This document shows, one piece after another, positions 41,550-53,084 of a stretch of DNA of 64,000 bases (its first letter is position 1; the number at the start of each line of letters is the position of its first letter). The notes beneath the pieces are model-generated. The model was not told the origin of the DNA, did not search any database, and saw only the letters and a program-made list of their open reading frames with translations. The DNA is taken from NCBI GenBank assembly GCA_014529385.2, contig CM043966.1, forward strand, positions 36,434,739 to 36,498,738. The letters are read 5' to 3'. The translations under genes were made by a program, and so were the position numbers. Source of the DNA: Adiantum capillus-veneris. Lineage: Eukaryota > Streptophyta > Polypodiopsida > Polypodiales > Pteridaceae.

Positions 41550-44128
41550 TGGTGCGCCCAAGTCATGTCGACCCAGGAAATAGCCAGGAGCAGATGCATA
41601 GCAGCAGACAGAGTCATAACAAGATGCTTGGACACATGATAGGTGTAATTTTGAGCTGGTGTCCTCATGATATGTATGCCATATGTGACATTATGCAGGT
41701 CAAGCATTGGTTTTTTGAGTTCGACAAGTCGGAAGCAGGATCCCCGAGAAAGCGAATATAAGCTCAATGTGGAAGATGTTCGTGACGACAATCATGGTTT
41801 TTTTTGCGGCGGAGATGTCATTGGTCGATGGCCTTTGAAAGGATTCTTTTTGCTGGGGTTGAAGTATCAACTATTGTCATTCAAGAGCTTGCAGGGTTTT
41901 GATATGCAAAGCCCGACGTGATGGATGCTTTGCTCGTGGGAACATTATCCAAGTTTTAAGTCAAAAAAAAAAATTCTTTCAAAATAGCAGTGCTAAAAAC
42001 GAGCTGCAGGATACAGAACGTGGTGCTGCATGTGGTGAGAAGCCGCCGCCCCGGGGAGGTCACCTAATAAAAATGTAACCTATCACGTGAGTTCAACAAA
42101 AGGGTATTTAAAGTTCTTGAAACTTACAGAAATATATATACAAAAGGGCATAATTTTTTCTAATTTGAAACAAACTTACAGATTTTAAAAGAAAAGGGTA
42201 GATTATATTCTTAACAAAATTCATAGATAAGGGGTTTTACAAACATGTCTTGAACGCACGTGATATGGTAGTCTTACACATAGTGAACCCCCTCAGGAAG
42301 CCGCCGGTTGGGAGATAAAGTTGGCATGGAGGTGGTGGGTTGCCAAGGCCGACATAGTGCCAGGTGGGAGGCCGATCAAGGGAAGGGTTGCCATCTGCCA
42401 GGCATGCGAGGGGCAAGACGCCATTTCGTGGCGGGGCTGCAGAAGGAAAGAAGGAAGTCCGCCAAGAAGAGGGAGAAAGATAGCGGGACTGCAGTAGGTT
42501 GCAGGGACCTCAGGGATAGCGCTGCCATAAGGGCGGCACTGCACGAGCAACACCACGTTCACACCGAGGAGTGGTAGGGTGGCTCAAGAAGAGAGCCACC
42601 AGTTGAGGGCCGGTGGGCTGCCGTGGCACCACAGAGCAAGGCCAGTACATGGGCCGCATGAGGGGGGGCCAAAAAACTAGAGGGAGCGGCCACAGGTTGG
42701 AGGACTCGAGGGGAGGTTGGTGCCCAGCCCGAGGAGCTCGACTGCAGTAGCAGGGTGATGGTATTATGTGGTTGCATGACAAGGTGAGAAACTAGTTGCA
42801 CAAGGAATTGAGGTCACCAGCGGGAATTAGAGGGGTGTTGAGAGTGCTACAAATGGCATGCTCCAGGATCCAAGAGGGGTGGTAGCCAATGAGTGAGAGC
42901 AAGCACTAGAGAAAAAGGTGGAGCCAGGCTGAGGACAACGTGAACGAGGGGAAGTTGGAGACTCGACAGGAGGTGGTCTGGGCATGAACGAGAAAGAGGG
43001 TATGCAACGGGTTGTGAGCAAGAGAAAGGCCAACCCAGGGGTTCTCTGGAGGTTGAATAAGCAGCTTGACCTACAAATTGGCAACTGGCGGGAGAAAGAA
43101 AGGTGAGAGAGAGAGAGTCGCCAGTTGTGAGGCGCTGGTTGAGCCTATAGAGAAGGGGCCGTGAGGAGTGCACGGGGGCTGCATGCTGAGTTGAGGTACT
43201 AGACAAGGATGGCCACCAGTGGGGAGGACGGGCATGCTTAGCAGGTAAGGACTGGGGTCGACTATAGTTTGGGTAGCAGAGACAGGAGGTGCATGCCATA
43301 GCAAAGGGAGGTTGCTGAGGAGCCGAGAGGGGCTGGTTGGCAGGAGCCTCCACATAAGTGGAGTTGGGTTGCATGCAAAGAGGGCTGTAGTGCAGCGCCG
43401 TTAGAGAAAGGAAAGGAGCAACCAGCAGAGGTAGGAGGTACTGCCTGCAATAGAAGAGGGACGAGAGCCAGACTGTGTGGGGGGTAGCAGATAGCAGGTC
43501 GGCCGACTGCATGAAAGAAGGAGGGGTTACAAGTTGGGGTAACCATGACGGGCGGGGCAGTTCGGCCTGAGTAGAAGAGAAGTGCCGCCAGTAGAATTGC
43601 TTTTGAAAAAGCTTTGAAGGAGATCGCCAGTGCAAAGAGGATCAATTAGCTGCACGAAGCACCATGCTATGAAGCCGCCAAGTATCGAATTTGCCATCAT
43701 TGTGTTTGATTGTGTTTATGTGATACATAGTTGGATTGTGTTTTCTGTCGAGTTTGTCATCGCTTTCATCTGCATCTCGTCTTTTACCATATGCCCGTGG
43801 TAGCGGTGGCTCCGGGACTGTGTGTGTGAGAGAGGGAAAGAGGCAGATTAGTGCACTATTTTGGGTGCGGTCGAGGCATGTGTGGCCTCCCAATATGAGC
43901 ATGTTCACAGTGGGTGATGGTATGGTGTTGCCAATTAGTGGTGTTGAGGTGTTTATAGGTGAGTATGTGCAGTTACTGGTGTTCAAGGGCGAGTGTGTGC
44001 AATCGCAGTTTGCAGCTTGTGTATTGGTGTGTGTGATTCTATGTGGTTAGGGGTGCGGGTTAATCCCTGGGCTATAGAGAGGCAGTTTGGAGTGTGCTGG
44101 GTTTGATCGCCCTTCCCCCTTTCGATCA
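41550..44128 (+). mobile_element. 5' long LTR
   Basis: Starts TGGTGCGCCCAAGTCATGTC and ends TTTCGATCA. It matches the repeat from 45,717 over its length except for the MITE positions. Long antisense frames inside it (up to 262 codons at 42,847-43,635) are composition effects. Confidence 0.7.
42048..42296. mobile_element. MITE copy 1 in 5' LTR, 9-bp target duplication
   Basis: About 249 bp flanked by GAAGCCGCC on both sides (42,039-42,047 and 42,297-42,305). The ends are inverted: GGGGAGGTCAC..ATCACGTGAGTTCAA at left against the complement of TTGAACGCACGTGAT..GTGAACCCC at right. The 3' LTR lacks it at this place, giving an empty-site comparison. A 9-bp duplication suggests Mutator-type transposition. 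Confidence 0.75.
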
Positions 44129-44129
44129 G

Positions 44130-44147
44130 TGGTGCCCCCACTGAGGA
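44130..44147 (+). promoter_or_regulatory. Primer-binding site candidate
   Basis: TGGTGCCCCCACTGAGGA begins one base after the 5' LTR. The TGG start pairs with the tRNA CCA end; the tRNA is not identified. Confidence 0.5.
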
Positions 44148-44211
44148 GCTACTGATTGCTTCTCGGTGAAGTCAAAGACGGTGTTGCGGTGATACCAGTT
44201 TCAAAGAGCAA

Positions 44212-44838
44212 GTGTTGCTAAGTAAGATGTGGTCAGGTTTTCCGACGTTTACAAGGGCTGAAGATGCTAAGGTTTGGCTACAAGACTACGACCTTTTTTT
44301 GTTGGACAGTGGCTTCTCAAGAGAAGAGGGAGTGGCCCAAGCTTTCCCGCTCCTGGTTCGTGGAAAGGCAAAGGTATGGTACGAGAGCTTGCAGGCTGAA
44401 GAAGAACATGATTGGAGCACATTGGAAGTGGCATTCCGAAGCTGATATGTGGCCAACACGTAGTGGAGTGAAGTGAAGCAGATGATGGACAACCTAAAGC
44501 AAAGCCTTGACGGTGATTTTTGAGCATTTGTTTGGGAGTTCGAGGCCATATGGAGCAAGTTGGTTAAGGTAACTGTTGTAGAGAATGCAAATTTTTCGAA
44601 GATGACCAAGTTTGTGGACTGCTTGCATGTAAAAGTGCGGGATAAAGTTGAGATAGATGGACCGTACACGTACGAGGAGGCAGTAGCCTATGCGCAGAGC
44701 AGGACGAAGAAGGTTTTAAAGAAGCAACAGGCAAATAAGATTATGGCGAGTCCATTGGTGCCAAGGCCAATTGCTAGGGAAGCGCTTCAGGTAATTCGAC
44801 CCTTTGTTGATGCACATGTGGTAGCAGTGGAGGCGTGA
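44212..44838 (+). pseudogene. Gag protein of long-LTR element
   Basis: The frame from 44,212 reads WSGFPTFTRAEDAKVWLQDY, FPLLVRGKAKVWYESLQAEE and DWSTLEVAFRS, the Retrotrans_gag core (F-x-x-L-x-G-x-A-x-x-W-[FY]-x-x-L, then W-x-x-[LF]-x-x-x-F). Stops at 44,443 and just after, and a TGA near 44,521, precede LVKVTVVENANFSKMTKFVD and VRDKVEIDGPYTYEEAVAYA in the same sense. Four or more stops make it inactive. Confidence 0.75.
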
Positions 44839-44851
44839 TGACAAAGTAGAG

Positions 44852-45612
44852 ATGATACTGTGTGGGCCTATGAGGCCTCAGCAGCTGCAGAGAGGAGTCT
44901 ACCGAGTACCGCCTGATGTGCTTGACCAAGTGACTTCCAAAAAGCAAGCAGTGGAGAAGATAGCTGAAGTGCCAAAGTCGCTGAGTTTTGTGGAGAAAGC
45001 CGAGGTGTATTCGAGCTATAGCAGTGCCTTGGATACGGACAACACATGGGAAACGGAGTCTGTTTTCTCAAGGTATGAGACATATGATGTTATGCATGTC
45101 AATAAGGAGGTCAAAGAGCAACAGATTGCAGGTGAAGAGACATGACCAGGGGGTTGGACAACCCTCTCTCTTGCCTTGTGATGGTAAGGCCATGTTGACT
45201 GAAGAAGAGTGCTTCAATGAACTAGGCTGGGGTTTCGATGATCCAGTGGTTGATGTAGATGACGAGTCACACGTTTTGGTTGCTACAGCTATGGCGAGCT
45301 CTCTAGCTGATGGCTGGGAAACAGATGATGCAAAAGCTTTGCAAGGTGTATAGGCTTGTTTTATGTGTGAAGAAGGTTCATTTGTACAGTTTTTTGAAGG
45401 GTTATGCTGTCAAGAGCTACATACATGGCTGGCTTACAGATTTACAGGTGCAAAGCAGGGATGGTTTGTATATGTTTTACAGGTGGCTGGTAATGCTCAA
45501 AACCATCAGTTTGACCCAGGAGGGGCCTACACTGCACTTGGGAAAGCTCATGCCTTTCCATTTGATCCAGATGGGTGCTACAGCTAGTGAAAGTCTCTCT
45601 CTATCTATCTAA
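44852..45612 (+). pseudogene. Gag tail / linker with possible degenerate zinc knuckle
   Basis: Frames contain VPPDVLDQVTSKKQAVEKIA, FNELGWGFDDPVVDVDDESH and, from 45,355, CFMCEEGSFVQFFEGLCCQE, which may be a worn C-x2-C-x3-G-[HS]-x4-C zinc knuckle. Then FDPGGAYTALGKAHAFPFDP. No protease or polymerase motif is found. The stretch 45,613-45,716 is AT-rich and ends with GAGGGGTTGGG, a possible polypurine tract just before the 3' LTR. Confidence 0.45.
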
Positions 45613-45716
45613 TGCTTATGTAAATAATATCTACTAGTTTTCTTCTTATGCAATGATATATTATCTAAATAATGCTACGGTTGAGCATGAATGCTCAACG
45701 AGGGGTTGGGCAATGG

Positions 45717-48102
45717 TGGTGCACCTAAGTCATGTCGACCTAGGAATTAGCCAGAAGCAGATGCATAGCAGTAGATAGAGTGATAATAGGGTTCTTGGAC
45801 GCATGATAGGTGTAATTTTGAGCTAGTGTCCTCATGATATGTATGCCATATGTGACATTATGCAGGTGAAGCATTGGTTTTTTGAGCCAGAAAAGTCAGA
45901 ATCAGGATCCCTGAGCAAGCGAGGATAAGCTCAATGTGGAAGAAATTCGTGACGACCATCATGGTTTTTTTTGCAGCGGAGATGTCATCGGTCAATGGCC
46001 TTTGAAAGGATTCTTTTTGTTGGGGCTGAAGTATCGACTATTGTCATTCAGGAGCTTGCAAGGTTTCGATATGCAAAGCCCGATGCAATGGACGCTTTGC
46101 TCGCGGGAACATTATCCAAGTTTTTAAGTCAAAAAAAAAGAAAAAACCTTTCAAACCAGCCATGCTAAAAACGAGCTGAAGGATACAGAAGGTGGCGCTG
46201 CATGTGGTGAGAAGCTTCCAGCTAGGAGATAAAGTTGGCATGGAGGTGGTGGATTTCCAGGGCCGACAAAGTGCCAGGTGGGAGGCCGAGCAAGGGAAGG
46301 GCTGCCATCTGCCAGGCATGCAAGGGGCAAGACGCCATTTGATGGCGGGGCTACATAAGGCAATTAGAAGGGAGTCCGCCAAGAAGAGGGAGGAAGAGAG
46401 CAAGACTGCAGTAGGCTGCAGGGACCTCAAGGATAGCACTGCCATAAGGGCGGCACTGCAGGAGTAGAAGGGAGCAAGACCACCTTCACACCGAGGAGTG
46501 GTAGGCTGGCTCAAGAAGAGAGCCGCCAGTTGAGGGCCGGTGGGCTGCCGTGGCACCACAGAGCAAGGCCAGTGCATGGGCCGCATGAGGGGTGGCCAAA
46601 AAATGAGTGGGAGCGGCCACAGGTTGGAGGACCCGAGGGGAGGTTGGAGCCTAGCCCGAGGAGCTTGAGTGCAGTAGCAGGGTGATGATATTATGTGGTT
46701 GCATGACAAGGTGAGAAACTAGTTGCACAAGGAATTGAGGTCACCAACAGGAGTTAGAGGGTGTTGAGAGTGCTACAAATGACATGCTCCAGGATCCAAG
46801 AGGGGTGGCAGACAATGGGTGAGAGCAAGCACTAGAGAAAGAGGTGGACCCAAGCTGAGGACAGCCCCGGGGAGGTCACTTAATAAAAATGTAACCTATC
46901 ACCTGAGTTCAACAAAAGGGTATTTAAAGTTCTTGAAACTCACAGAAATATATGTATAGAAGGGCATTATTTTTTCAAATTTGAAAAAAACTTACAGATT
47001 TTAAAAGAAAAGGGTACATTATATTCTTAACAAAATTCACAGATAAGGGGTTTTACAACCATGTCTTGAACGCATGTGATATGGTAGTTTTACACATAGT
47101 GAACCTACCATACAGGTTGGCAAGTGGCGGGAGAAGGAAAGCTGAGAGAGAGTTTCCAGTTGTGAGGAGTTGGTTGAGACCTATAGAGAAGGGGCCATGA
47201 GCAGTGAACGGGGGCTGCATGCTGAGTTGAGCATGTACCAGACAAGGATGGCCACCAGTGGGGAGGATGGATAGGCTTAGCATGTAAGGACTGGGGTCGG
47301 CTATAGTTGTAGGCAGCAGAGACGAGAGGTGAATGCCATATCAAAGGGAGGTTTTTGAGGAGCTGAGAGGGGCAGGTTGATAGGAGCCTCCACATAAGTG
47401 GAGTTGGGTTGCATGCAAAAAGGGCTGCAGTGCAGCGCACCGTCAGAGAGAGGAAAGGAGAAACCAACAGAGGCAGGAGGTACTACCTGCAATAGAAGAG
47501 GGATGAGAGCCAGACTGGGTGGGGGGTAGCAGATAGCAGGTCGGTCGACTGCATGAAAGAAGGAGGCATTACAAGTTGGGGTAACCATGACGGGCGGGGG
47601 AGTTCGACCTGAGTAGAAGAGAAGTGCCGCCACTAGAATTGCTTTTGAGAAATCTTTGAAGGAGATCGCCAGTGCGAAGAGGATCAATTAGCTGCATGAA
47701 GCATCATGCTATGAAGCCTCCAAGTATCGAATTCAACATCATTGTGTTTGATTGTGTTAATGTGATACATAGTTGGATTGTGTTTTTTGTCGAGTTTGTC
47801 ATCGCTTTCATCTGCATCTTGTCTTTTTCCATATGCCCAATGGAGTGGTGGCTCCGGGATTGTGTCTGTGTGAGAGAGGAAAAGAGGGAGATTGGTGCAC
47901 TATTCTGGGTGCAGTCAAGGCATGTGTGGTCTCCCGGTATGAGCGTGTTCACAGTGGGTGATGGTATGGTGTTGGATTAGTGGTGTTGAGGTGTTTATGT
48001 GTGAGTATGTGCAGTTACTGGTGTTCAAAGGCGAGTGTGTGCAATCACAGTTTGTAGCTTGTGTATTGGTGTGTGTGATTTTGTGTGGTCAGGGATGCGG
48101 GT
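45717..48102 (+). mobile_element. 3' long LTR (left part, continues at 57,207-57,271)
   Basis: Direct repeat of 41,550 onward, starting TGGTGCACCTAAGTCATGTC. It is interrupted after CGGGT (48,098-48,102) by the copia element; the remaining TAATCCCTGGGCTATAGAG onward is found at 57,207. Confidence 0.75.
46864..47104. mobile_element. MITE copy 2 in 3' LTR, different position from copy 1
   Basis: Same sequence as 42,048-42,296 (GCCCCGGGGAGGTCAC start, ACACATAGTGAACC end) but placed where the 5' LTR has unrelated LTR sequence (about 42,930). Compared with the 5' LTR roughly 150 bp next to it are lost, together with the last few bases of the MITE and any target duplication. Confidence 0.75.
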
Positions 48103-48424
48103 TGTAAAGAATGAGGATGCAAGAGAGCTACACAAGACAAGCACAAAGCACACAGAGATGGAAAGCTTCTTCTTCTTCTTCACAGAAAAGAGAGTACAAA
48201 ATGACTAAGTGCTAAAGCTGAAAGGTAGCACATATGTACATGCAGTCACTAAGTGTGAACTCGCTAGAAGCGTACTGGGCTGGCACTATAAGTGTAGTCC
48301 AGCTGTAGAATCACTGGCAGAGAACCTCCGTGTCGGTCACCTAACGCGCCAGTGAGTAAATGCCATAAGCGGCCAAGATCCGTAGTGGATGCCAGCTCAA
48401 GGTGTAGAGCTCGACATCTCAACA
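48103..48424 (-). mobile_element. Copia 3' LTR (outer left)
   Basis: 322 bp, TG..CA ends on the plus strand, complete. Followed at 48,425 by the polypurine tract. Confidence 0.9.
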
Positions 48425-48434
48425 CTCCCCCTCG
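48425..48434 (-). promoter_or_regulatory. Polypurine tract
   Basis: CGAGGGGGAG on the minus strand, immediately before the 3' LTR start TGTTGAGATG. The same tract precedes each internal LTR copy. Confidence 0.8.
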
Positions 48435-49210
48435 AGCTCTGCATGTCGCAGAGTCCAAGCATAGTCCGGAAACGTCGAAGCTTCTCAGCTCCGAGGGCCT
48501 TGGTAAAGATATCCGCTATCTGCTCCTCTGTGCTGACGTAGACCAAGTCGATGTCGCCCGCCAACACTCGCTCTCGAACGTAGTGGTAATGGACCTCTAT
48601 GTGTTTGGTCCTGGCATGGAACACTAGGTTCCTAGCCAACTGCATGCTGCTGAGGTTGTCACAATGGATGAAAATCTACTGGTCCACATGCACTCCCAAG
48701 TCCTCAAGTAATGTGCGTAGCCAAGCTACCTCGCACGCCGCAACAGCTGCATCTCTGTACTCGGCCTCTGTGCTCGATAAAGCAATCGTAGGCTGCTTTT
48801 TGCTGCTCCAAGTAACAGCAGCACTCCCAAAAGAGAACATGAAGCCACTCGTAGATCTCCTATCAACAATACTACCTTCCCAATCTGCATCTCTATACCC
48901 ATACAATGCTAGTGGTGCATCTGCTGCATAGAACAATGCGTAGTCAAGAGTACCTTGCACATACCTAAGTGTGCGTCGTACTCCATTCAAATGTGGCTTC
49001 CTCGGAAGCTGCATGAACTGACTCTCCAAGCCTACTGTGTAGCTCAAGTCTGGCCTCGTGATAGTCAAGTAGATTAGACTACCCACAATCTTCCTGTACA
49101 TGTTGACATCCTCAACAACATCACCCTTCTCTGCACTCAGCTTTGCATTCACATCCAAGGGAATAGAAATTGGCTTACAATCAGCCATACCATACTTTGA
49201 CAAAACCAAG
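48425..49210 (-). pseudogene. Module 1: reverse transcriptase end and RNase H
   Basis: Minus-strand frame from 49,209 reads SKYGMADCKPISIPLD, TRPDLSYTVGLESQFMQ, ALYGYRDADWEG, STSGFMFSFG, SSTEAEYRDAAVAACEVAWL, then a TAG where the other modules have CAG; the rest continues 48,645-48,425 with LARNLVFHARTKHIEVHYHY and DIFTKALG. RNase H Asp/Glu positions are present except T-to-R in Y-x-D-A-D-W context. Confidence 0.85.
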
Positions 49211-49781
49211 CAAGAGAGCTACACAAGACAAGCACAAAGCACACAGAGATGGAAAGCTTCTTCTTCTTCTTCACAGAAAAGAGAGTACAAAATGACTAAG
49301 TGCTAAAGCTGAAAAGTAGCACATATGTACATGCGGTCACTAAGTGTGAACTCGCTAGAAGCGTACTGGGCTGGCACTATAAGTGTAGTCCAGCTGTAGA
49401 ATCACTGGCAGAGAACCTCCGTGTTGGTCACCTAACGCGCCAGTGAGTAAATGCCATAAGCGGCCAAGATCCGTAGTGGATGCCAGCTCAAGGTGTAGAG
49501 CTCGACATCTCAACACTCCCCCTCGAGCTCTGCATGTCGCAGAGTCCAAGCATAGTCCGGAAACGTCGAAGCTTCTCAGCTCCGAGGGCCTTGGTAAAGA
49601 TATCCGCTATCTGCTCAAGTCTGGCCTCGTGATAGTCAAGTAGATTAGACTACCCACAATCTTCCTGTACATGTTGACATCCTCAACAACATCACCCTTC
49701 TCTGCACTCAGCTTTGCATTCACATCCAAGGGAATAGAAATTGGCTTACAATCAGCCATACCATACTTTGACAAAACCAAG
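49211..49781 (-). repeat. Module 2: 571-bp, internally deleted
   Basis: Truncated LTR (49,211-49,515) then a short RNase H tail (to about 49,615) fused by a roughly 520-bp deletion to the reverse transcriptase end (from AAGTCTGGCCTCG). All other modules are about 1,090 bp. Its LTR shares variants with the outer left LTR (GAACCTCC, CCATAAG, GATCCG). Confidence 0.9.
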
Positions 49782-50871
49782 CAAGAGAGCTACACAAGAC
49801 AAGCACAAAGCACACAGAGATGGAAAGCTTCTTCTTCTTCTTCACAGAAAAGAGAGTACAAAATGACTAAGTGCTAAAGCTGAAAAGTAGCACATATGTA
49901 CATGCGGTCACTAAGTGTGAACTCGCTAGAAGCGTACTGGGCTGGCACTATAAGTGTAGTCTAGCTGTAGAATCACTGGCAGAGATCCTCCGTGTCGGTG
50001 ACCTAACGCGCCCTAAGTAAATTCCGTAAGCGGCCAAGACCCGTAGTGGATGCCAGCTCAAGGTGTAGAGCTCGACATCTCAACACTCCCCCTCGAGCTC
50101 TGCATGTCGCAGAGTCCAAGCATAGTCCGGAAACGTCGAAGCTTCTCAGCTCCGAGGGCCTTGGTAAAGATATCCGCTATCTGCTCCTCTCTGCTGACGT
50201 AGACCAAGTCGATGTCGCCCGCCAACACTCGCTCTCGAACGTAGTGGTAATGGACCTCTATGTGTTTGGTCCTGGCATGGAACACTAGGTTCCTAGCCAA
50301 CTGCATGCTGCTGAGGTTGTCACAATGGATGAAAATCTGTTGGTCCACTTGCACTCCGAAGTCCTCAAGTAATGTGCGTAGCCAAGCTACCTCGCACGCC
50401 GCAACAGCTGCATCTCTGTACTCGGCCTCTGTGCTCGATAAAGCAACCGTAGGCTGCTTTTTGCTGCTCCAAGTAACAGCAGCACTCCCAAAAGAGAACA
50501 TGAAGCCACTCGTAGATCTCCTATCAAAAATACTACCTGCCCAATCTGCATCTCTATACCCATACAATGCTAGTGGTGCATCTGCTGCATAGAACAATGC
50601 GTAGTCAAGAGTACCTTGCACATACCTAAGTGTGCGTCGTACTCCATCCAAATGTGGCTTCCTCGGAAGCTGCATGATTTGACTCTCCAAGCCTACTGTG
50701 TAGCTCAAGTCTGGCCTCGTGATAGTCAAGTAGATTAGACTACCCACAATCTTCCTGTACATGTTGACATCCTCAACAACATCACCCTTCTCTGCACTCA
50801 GCTTTGCATTCACATCCAAGGGAATAGAAATTGGCTTACAATCAGCCATACCATACTTTGACAAAACCAAG
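49782..50871 (-). repeat. Module 3: LTR plus RNase H ORF (50,058-50,870)
   Basis: LTR copy 49,782-50,085 lacks the first 17 bp of a full LTR. The 270-codon frame covers the end of reverse transcriptase and complete RNase H (YGYRDADWAG, SSTEAEYR, IHCDNLSSMQLARN, DIFTKALG). LTR variants CGCCCTAAGTAAATTCC are shared only with module 4, so modules 3 and 4 are sisters. Confidence 0.9.
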
Positions 50872-51961
50872 CAAGAGAGCTACACAAGACAAGCACAAAG
50901 CACACAGAGATGGAAAGCTTCTTCTTCTTCTTCACAGAAAAGAGAGTACAAAATGACTAAGTGCTAAAGCTGAAAAGTAGCACATATGTACATGCGGTCA
51001 CTAAGTGTGAACTCGCTAGAAGCGTACTGGGCTGGCACTATAAGTGTAGTCCAGCTGTAGAATCACTGGTAGAGATCCTCCGTGTCGGTGACCTAACGCG
51101 CCCTAAGTAAATTCCGTAAGCGGCCAAGACCCGTAGTGGATGCCAGCTCAAGGTGTAGAGCTCGACATCTCAACACTCCCCCTCGAGCTCTGTATGTCGC
51201 AGAGTCCAAGCATAGTCCGGAAACGTCGAAGCTTCTCAGCTCCGAGGACCTTGGTAAAGATATCCACTATCTGCTTCTCTCTGCTGACGTAGACCAAGTC
51301 GATGTCGCCCGCCAACACTCGCTCTCGAACGCAGTGGTAATGGACCTCTATGTGCTTGGTCCTAGCATGGAACACTGGGTTCCTAGCCAACTGCATGTTG
51401 TTGAGGTTGTCACAATGGATGAAAATCTGTTGGTCCACCTGCACTCCCAAGTCCTCAAGTAATGTGCGTAGCCAAGCTACCTCGCACGCCGCAACTGCTG
51501 CACCTCTGTACTCGGCCTCTGTGCTCGATAAAGCAACCGTAGGCTGCTTTTTGCTGCTCCAAGTAACAGCAGCACTCCCAAAAGAGAACATGAAGCCACT
51601 CGTAGATCTCCTATCAACAATGCTACCTGCCCAATCTGCATCTGTATACCCATACAATGCTAGTGGTGCATCTGCTGCATAGAACAATGCGTAGTCAAGA
51701 GTACCTTGCACATACCTAAGTGTGCATCGTACTCCATCCAAATGTGGCTTCCTCGGAAGCTGCATGAACTGACTCTCCAAGCCTACTGTGTAGCTCAAGT
51801 CTGGCCTCGTGATAGTCAAGTAGATTAGACTACCCACAATCTTCCTGTACATGTTGACATCCTCAACAACATCACCCTTCTCTGCACTCAGCTTTGCATT
51901 CACATCCAAGGGAATAGAAATTGGCTTACAATCAGCCATACTATACTTTGACAAAACCAAT
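50872..51961 (-). repeat. Module 4: LTR plus RNase H ORF (51,148-51,960)
   Basis: LTR copy 50,872-51,175, frame of 270 codons with YGYTDADWAG, SSTEAEYRGAAVAACEVAWL and IHCDNLNNMQLARN. Carries the same LTR variant block as module 3. Confidence 0.9.
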
Positions 51962-52266
51962 CAAGAGAGCTACACAAGACAAGCACAAAGCACAGAGAGA
52001 TGGAAAGCTTCTTCTTCTTCTTCACAGAAAAGAGAGTACAAAATGACTAAGTGCTAAAGCTCAAAAGTAGCACATATGTACATGCGGTCACTAAGTGTGA
52101 ACTCGCTAGAAGCGTACTGGGCTAGCACTATAAGTGTAGTCCAGCTGTAGAATCACTGGCAGAGATCCTCTGTGTCGGTCACCTAACGCGCCAGTGAGTA
52201 AATGCCGTAAGCGGCCAAGACCCGTAGTGGATGCCAGCTCAAGGTGTAGAGCTCGACATCTCAACA
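51962..52266 (-). repeat. Module 5: innermost truncated LTR
   Basis: 305 bp, same 17-bp truncation as the others, joined to the original RNase H domain that is continuous with the rest of pol. The variant pattern (CCGTAAGC, GACCCG) matches the outer right LTR. Confidence 0.9.
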
Positions 52267-53054
52267 CGCCCCCTCGAGCTCTGCATGTCGTAGAGTCCAA
52301 GCATAGTCCGGAAACGTCGAAGCTTCTCAGCTCCGAGGGCCTTGGTAAAGATATCCTCTATCTGCTCCTCTGTGCTGACGTAGACCAAGTCGATGTCGCC
52401 CGCCAACACTCGCTCTCGAACGTAGTGGTAATGGACCTCTATGTGTTTGGTCCTGGCATGGAACACTGGGTTCCTAGCCAACTGCATGGTGCTGAGGTTG
52501 TCACAATGGATGAAAATCTGCTGGTCCACCTGCACTCCCAAGTCCTCAAGTAATGTGCGTAGCCAAGCTACCTCGCACGCCGCAACTGCTGCACCTCTGT
52601 ACTCAGCCTCTGTGCTCGATAAAGCAACCGTAGGCTGCTTTTTGCTGCTCCAAGTAACAGCAGCACTCCCAAAAGAGAACATGAAGCCACTCGTAGATCT
52701 CCTATCAACAATGCTACCTACCCAATCTGCATCTGTATACCCATACAATGCTAATGGTGCATCTGCTGCATAGAACAATGCGTAGTCAAGAGTACCTTGC
52801 ACATAGCTAAGTGTGTGTCGTACTCCATCCAAATGTGGCTTCCTCGGAAGCTGCATGAACTGACTCTCCAAGCCTACTATGTAGCTCAAGTCTGGCCTCG
52901 TGATAGTCAAGTAGATTAGACTACCCACAATCTTCCTGTACATGTTGACATCCTCAACAACATCACCCTTCTCTGCACTCAGCTTTGCATTCACATCCAA
53001 GGGAATAGAAATTGGCTTACAATCAGCCATACCATTCTTTGACAACATGTCCAA
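52239..53054 (-). pseudogene. Copia RNase H, original copy
   Basis: 271 codons: MLSKNGMADCKPISIPLD, RKIVGSLIYLTITRPDLSY, YGYTDADWVGSIVDRRS, SSTEAEYRGAAVAACEVAWL, IHCDNLSTMQLARNPVFH, DIFTKALGAEKLRRF. Catalytic D (TDADW), E (TEAEY), D (HCDN) and the late D are present. The same frame extends upstream to reverse transcriptase after a TAG near 53,086. Confidence 0.9.
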
Positions 53055-53084
53055 AGCATACTGTCTCTGTGATAGCCATACACC

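Noticed and set aside
42847-43635. 262-codon minus-strand open frame in the 5' long LTR, with similar shorter ones in the 3' LTR
   Set aside because: Ser/Leu/Pro/His-rich without motif, broken in the other LTR copy and antisense to the element; open because the sense strand is GA/GGT-rich.
48397-48627. Plus-strand frames repeated in each copia module as a gene family
   Set aside because: They are antisense shadows of RNase H repeated with the modules.
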